Assembly (NCBI RefSeq): GCF_030409315.1
Contig: NZ_JAUFPS010000021.1
Coordinates: forward strand, 2,326-66,325
Length of the DNA stretch: 64,000 nucleotides
Origin: Mucilaginibacter flavus
GTDB taxonomy: Bacteria; Bacteroidota; Bacteroidia; Sphingobacteriales; Sphingobacteriaceae
Direction: 5' to 3'
This document shows, one piece after another, positions 60,864 to 64,000 of this stretch. The translations under genes and the position numbers were made by a program. The notes below the pieces were generated by a model. That model was not told the DNA's origin. It made no database searches and saw only the letters and a program-made list of their open reading frames with translations. Positions within the stretch are counted from its first letter, which is position 1. Each line of letters opens with the position of its first letter.

Positions 60864-61814
60864 TCAAATAGTCTCTTCTACCTGGTAATTATTACGATCT
60901 GTGGAACTACGCGAAACCAGTTCGGCAACAAAACCGGTCAAAAATAATTGAGAGCCCAATATTATGGCAACCATTGCGCCGTAAAACCAGGGATTATCCG
61001 TTGGTTGGCGTACCGGTAAATTATGTGCCAGGTTGTACAACTTTTCGCTGGTAAGCCATATGGCAATTACCAATCCCGCAAAAAAACTTAGCGTACCCAT
61101 GGTGCCAAAAAAGTGCATGGGGCGTTTGCCAAATTTGCCTACAAAGAATATCGAAAGTAAATCCAGGAAACCATTCACAAAACGACTCATGCCAAATTTG
61201 GTTTTGCCGTATTTTCGGGCGCGGTGTTCAACTACCTGTTCGCCAATTTTGCTAAAGCCCGCCCATTTGGCCAGCACCGGGATGTAACGGTGCATTTCGC
61301 CATATATCTCTATATTTTTAACAACCGCGCTTCGGTAAGCCTTTAAACCGCAGTTAAAATCGTGCAGGTTATCAATACCGCTCATTTTGCGGGTGGCGGC
61401 ATTAAATAACTTGGTAGGTATGGTTTTACTAAGCGGGTCGTAACGTTTAGCCTTCCAGCCCGAAATTAAGTCGTATTTTTCTTCAACAATACGGCGGTAC
61501 AGTTCCGGTATCTCATCCGGACTATCCTGCAAATCGGCGTCCATAGTTATAACCACGTTCCCTTTGGTTGCTGCAAAGCCCGTATTTAAAGCGGCCGATT
61601 TACCATAATTACGCCTGAATTTAATGCCTTTGATAAAGGGGGTGTTCTGGCTTAATTTACGGATCATCTCCCACGAGCCGTCCTTACTGCCATCGTCAAC
61701 CAAAATAACTTCGTAAGTAAAGTGGTTTTCGTCCATCACACGGCTTATCCATGAGGTAAGCTCGGGTAATGATTCTATTTCGTCATAAAGTGGTACTACA
61801 ACTGATATATCCAT
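60864..61814 (-). CDS. Polyprenyl-phosphate glycosyltransferase (GtrB/DPM1-like GT2)
   Basis: A 316-residue GT2 enzyme that probably loads a sugar on undecaprenyl phosphate. The N-terminal domain has DISVVVPLYDEIESLPELTS, LVDDGSKDGSWE, VITMDADLQDSPDEIP (DAD metal motif) and FNCGLKAYR; two C-terminal membrane helices (MGTLSFFAGLVIAIWLT and WFYGAMVAIILGSQLFLTG) are typical of the GtrB/ArnC group. It is first of the operon that runs through the GT2, membrane protein and GH3-family genes. TATTTTTG lies about 50 bases upstream. Confidence 0.9.
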   Translation of the reverse strand: MDISVVVPLYDEIESLPELTSWISRVMDENHFTYEVILVDDGSKDGSWEMIRKLSQNTPFIKGIKFRRNYGKSAALNTGFAATKGNVVITMDADLQDSPDEIPELYRRIVEEKYDLISGWKAKRYDPLSKTIPTKLFNAATRKMSGIDNLHDFNCGLKAYRSAVVKNIEIYGEMHRYIPVLAKWAGFSKIGEQVVEHRARKYGKTKFGMSRFVNGFLDLLSIFFVGKFGKRPMHFFGTMGTLSFFAGLVIAIWLTSEKLYNLAHNLPVRQPTDNPWFYGAMVAIILGSQLFLTGFVAELVSRSSTDRNNYQVEETI

Positions 61815-62086
61815 CTAAAAGGAATGTGCTGCCCGGCTAAAAAACTTCACCTGCAATCAACCGCAAAAATATAAAAAATAGGGAATGGTTTATGTACCGA
61901 TTTTGATAGGTGGAAATTTAAGCTGTTTGTGAATGTTTTAGTGAATGGCATATAACAGTATTACCGAATACGCAACTGTTAATTATTGTTAAACAGATAT
62001 GAAACCATACTATGTAACTCCTGTATTACGTTAAAAGCAGTTGAAATTATTGTATTAACTTGCCTGTCGCTATAAATACCTTCTTC

Positions 62087-64000
62087 ATGAAATTTTATAA
62101 AACGCTTTTAATTGTTTTGTTGTGTGGTGATGCCATTGCCGGTTACGCTCAAACAGCCGACCAGCAAGGGCCCAAATACGATCAGCATAAAGTATTTAGT
62201 CCGCTTTTTTACCCCGAAAAAGGCAATGATTTCAGAAACGCGGGCGGCGCGCCAGGCTCAAAATACTGGCAAAACCGGGCCGATTATAAAATTGATGTTA
62301 CGTTGGATACCGTAAAACACCATATTGATGGTACGGCGGTAATAACCTATACCAATAACAGCCCGGATGCGCTTACTTTTTTGTGGCTGCAGGACGATCA
62401 GAACATTTACCGCGAAGATTCGCGCGCCGAAGCCGCCACGGCAGTTACCGGAGGCCGTTTTGCTAACAGGACATATACCAAAGGGGATGAAATAAAGGCC
62501 ATTTATGTTATTAAAAACGGTAAAACCCAAAAGGCAGATTACCTGGTCACAGATACCCGTTTGCAGATCAAATTAAAAGATTCGCTCAAAGCGGCAGGGG
62601 GGAAGCTCCAAATTAAAATTGAATACGGTTTTGAAGTACCCAAATATGGTACCGATAGGATGGGCCGCCAGCTAACTAAAAATGGCTGGATTTATGAAAT
62701 TGCCCAATGGTACCCACGCATGGAAGTTTATGACGATGTAACCGGCTGGAACACGCTGCCCTATCTTGGCGCAGGCGAGTTTTACCTGGAGTATGGCAAT
62801 TTTGATTATACCATTACCGCGCCATCAAGCCTGGTTATTACAGCATCGGGCGAGTTGCTGAACCCCGCCGAGGTTTATACGTCAGCTACCATAGCTAAAT
62901 TAGCCGTGGCAGCAAAAAGCGATAAAACGGTAATGATAAGAGATGAGGCGGATGTTTTGAAAGGGACAGACCACCCGGCCAAGGCAAACCTTACCTGGCA
63001 CTTTGCCTGTAAAAACGCGCGCGATGTGGCATGGGCAGCATCAAAGGCTTTTATATGGGATGCGGCGCGCATTAACCTGCCAAGCGGTAAAAAAGCTTTG
63101 GCGCAATCGGTTTACCCGGCCGAGGCTAAAGGCAACGATGCCTGGAGCCGGTCGACCGAATATGTGAAGGGTGCTATTGAACTATACTCAAACCAGTGGT
63201 TTGAATACACCTATCCCGTAGCTACTAATGTGGCCGGTACTGTAGGAGGGATGGAGTATCCCGGTATAGTTTTCTGCGGGTCTGAAAATAAAACAGGCAG
63301 TCTTTGGGATGTTACCAATCACGAGTTTGGCCACAACTGGTTCCCAATGATTGTAGGTTCAAACGAGCGTAAATATGGCTGGATGGACGAGGGTTTTAAC
63401 ACGTTTTTAAATGATGTAGATACCCGTGTATTTAATAAAGGCGAGTATTTTACGCCTGTTGACGAGCAAAAAGCGGCTTCGGGATTATTTAGTGCCGATG
63501 CCGAGCCTATAATGACCATTCCTGATGTGATACAGGAAAGCTTTTTAGGTGTGGCGGCTTATGAAAAGCCATCATTAGGGCTTACCATTTTACGTGAACA
63601 GATTTTGGGCGAAGAGCGTTTTGACTATGCTTTCCGTACGTATATTAAACGCTGGGCTTTTAAACACCCAACGCCATGGGATTTTTTCCATACCATGGAT
63701 AACGCCGCCGGTGAGGATCTGAGCTGGTTTTGGAACGAGTGGTTTTTTACCACATGGAAGCTTGATCAGGCCATAACGGGCATCAGTTACCAGGACGGCG
63801 ATGAATCAAAAGGGGCGCTCATCACCATTGAAAACCTGGAAGAAATGGCCCTGCCGGTTACCATCAGCATAAAAGAAGAAAATGGCAAAACAGGAATTGT
63901 AAAACTACCAGCCGAGATTTGGCAGCGTGGCGGTACCTGGACATTTCCTTATAAATCTACCTCGAAAATAATCCTGGCAACTATTGATCCCGATCACAAA
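62087..64000 (+). CDS. M1 family (gluzincin) aminopeptidase, partial
   Basis: A 638-codon open frame running off the right edge, so the C-terminus is missing. It starts [20 protein letters not shown] with a signal peptide ending near YAQ. The catalytic domain has GGMEYPGI (387-394) as the exopeptidase motif and HEFGHNW (412-418) with the second Glu in WMDEGFNTF, the HExxH...E zinc site. An N-terminal beta domain (about 60-290) precedes it. The gene is exported, of the Bacteroidota type. Its upstream region of 272 bases has no array or repeat. Confidence 0.92.
   Translation, partial: MKFYKTLLIVLLCGDAIAGYAQTADQQGPKYDQHKVFSPLFYPEKGNDFRNAGGAPGSKYWQNRADYKIDVTLDTVKHHIDGTAVITYTNNSPDALTFLWLQDDQNIYREDSRAEAATAVTGGRFANRTYTKGDEIKAIYVIKNGKTQKADYLVTDTRLQIKLKDSLKAAGGKLQIKIEYGFEVPKYGTDRMGRQLTKNGWIYEIAQWYPRMEVYDDVTGWNTLPYLGAGEFYLEYGNFDYTITAPSSLVITASGELLNPAEVYTSATIAKLAVAAKSDKTVMIRDEADVLKGTDHPAKANLTWHFACKNARDVAWAASKAFIWDAARINLPSGKKALAQSVYPAEAKGNDAWSRSTEYVKGAIELYSNQWFEYTYPVATNVAGTVGGMEYPGIVFCGSENKTGSLWDVTNHEFGHNWFPMIVGSNERKYGWMDEGFNTFLNDVDTRVFNKGEYFTPVDEQKAASGLFSADAEPIMTIPDVIQESFLGVAAYEKPSLGLTILREQILGEERFDYAFRTYIKRWAFKHPTPWDFFHTMDNAAGEDLSWFWNEWFFTTWKLDQAITGISYQDGDESKGALITIENLEEMALPVTISIKEENGKTGIVKLPAEIWQRGGTWTFPYKSTSKIILATIDPDHK

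Overview
The window is a stretch of chromosome from a member of the Bacteroidota, most likely a Sphingobacteriaceae relative of Mucilaginibacter or Pedobacter. The reasons are the TAnnTTTG / TTTG promoters in front of many genes, a gliding-type (CHU_C) type IX secretion C-terminal domain, DUF5723 and DUF2625 proteins, a 52-residue L34, GH3-family and ThuA/glucose-dehydrogenase fusion proteins, and many short palindromic repeats between genes. There are no tRNA or rRNA genes, no prophage, no insertion sequence and no CRISPR array. The genus is an inference from gene content.

Layout. 1-8114 (minus) holds a complete histidine operon in the order hisG-D-C-B-H-A-F-IE, led by a 19-codon leader peptide with seven His codons and a good promoter. 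8357-10730 holds a membrane glycosyltransferase-like protein and GmhB. 11258-17261 holds gltB and gltD. 17453-25883 is a mixed block: a DUF4142 lipoprotein, DUF763, an AT-rich membrane-associated unknown, a long-chain acyl-CoA ligase, DUF2625, a photolyase-like protein and two hydrolases. 26205-31469 is a sugar-oxidation cluster: a five-domain ThuA/dehydrogenase/PKD/cytochrome c/CBM protein and two exported TIM-barrel isomerase-like proteins. 31772-37294 holds a T9SS-sorted surface protein, an Upf1-like helicase and rpoN. 37444-40731 holds mscL, a ChaN-like protein, rpmH-rnpA-yidD and tsaB. 40928-49471 holds DUF5723, an unknown anchored protein, DUF423, priA, OsmC, pcm, a gene broken by one in-frame stop, and smpB. 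49570-54620 holds mntH (Nramp fused to a universal stress domain) with mntR, an Lrp regulator, ung and small unknowns. 54811-61814 holds rseP, dxr, a GH3-family protein, a membrane protein and two family-2 glycosyltransferases. A partial M1 aminopeptidase runs off the right edge.

The most unusual feature lies between the genes. Many gaps hold arrays of degenerate 7-, 8- or 9-base words. Each locus has its own word, or one of a few shared families (AGARTCA heptamers, GGACnnnn octamers). The arrays commonly run in the sense direction straight after a stop codon, in several cases touching or forming the stop, and in the antisense direction before the next start codon, so transcripts would fold into long imperfect hairpins. 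A second layer of classical palindromic repeats (the GTCATTGCGAGG type and variants, C-rich palindromes, and a 33-bp near-perfect palindrome) sits in the his operon gaps and elsewhere. The his operon is intact as coding sequence but has a repeat of some kind in five of its seven internal gaps.
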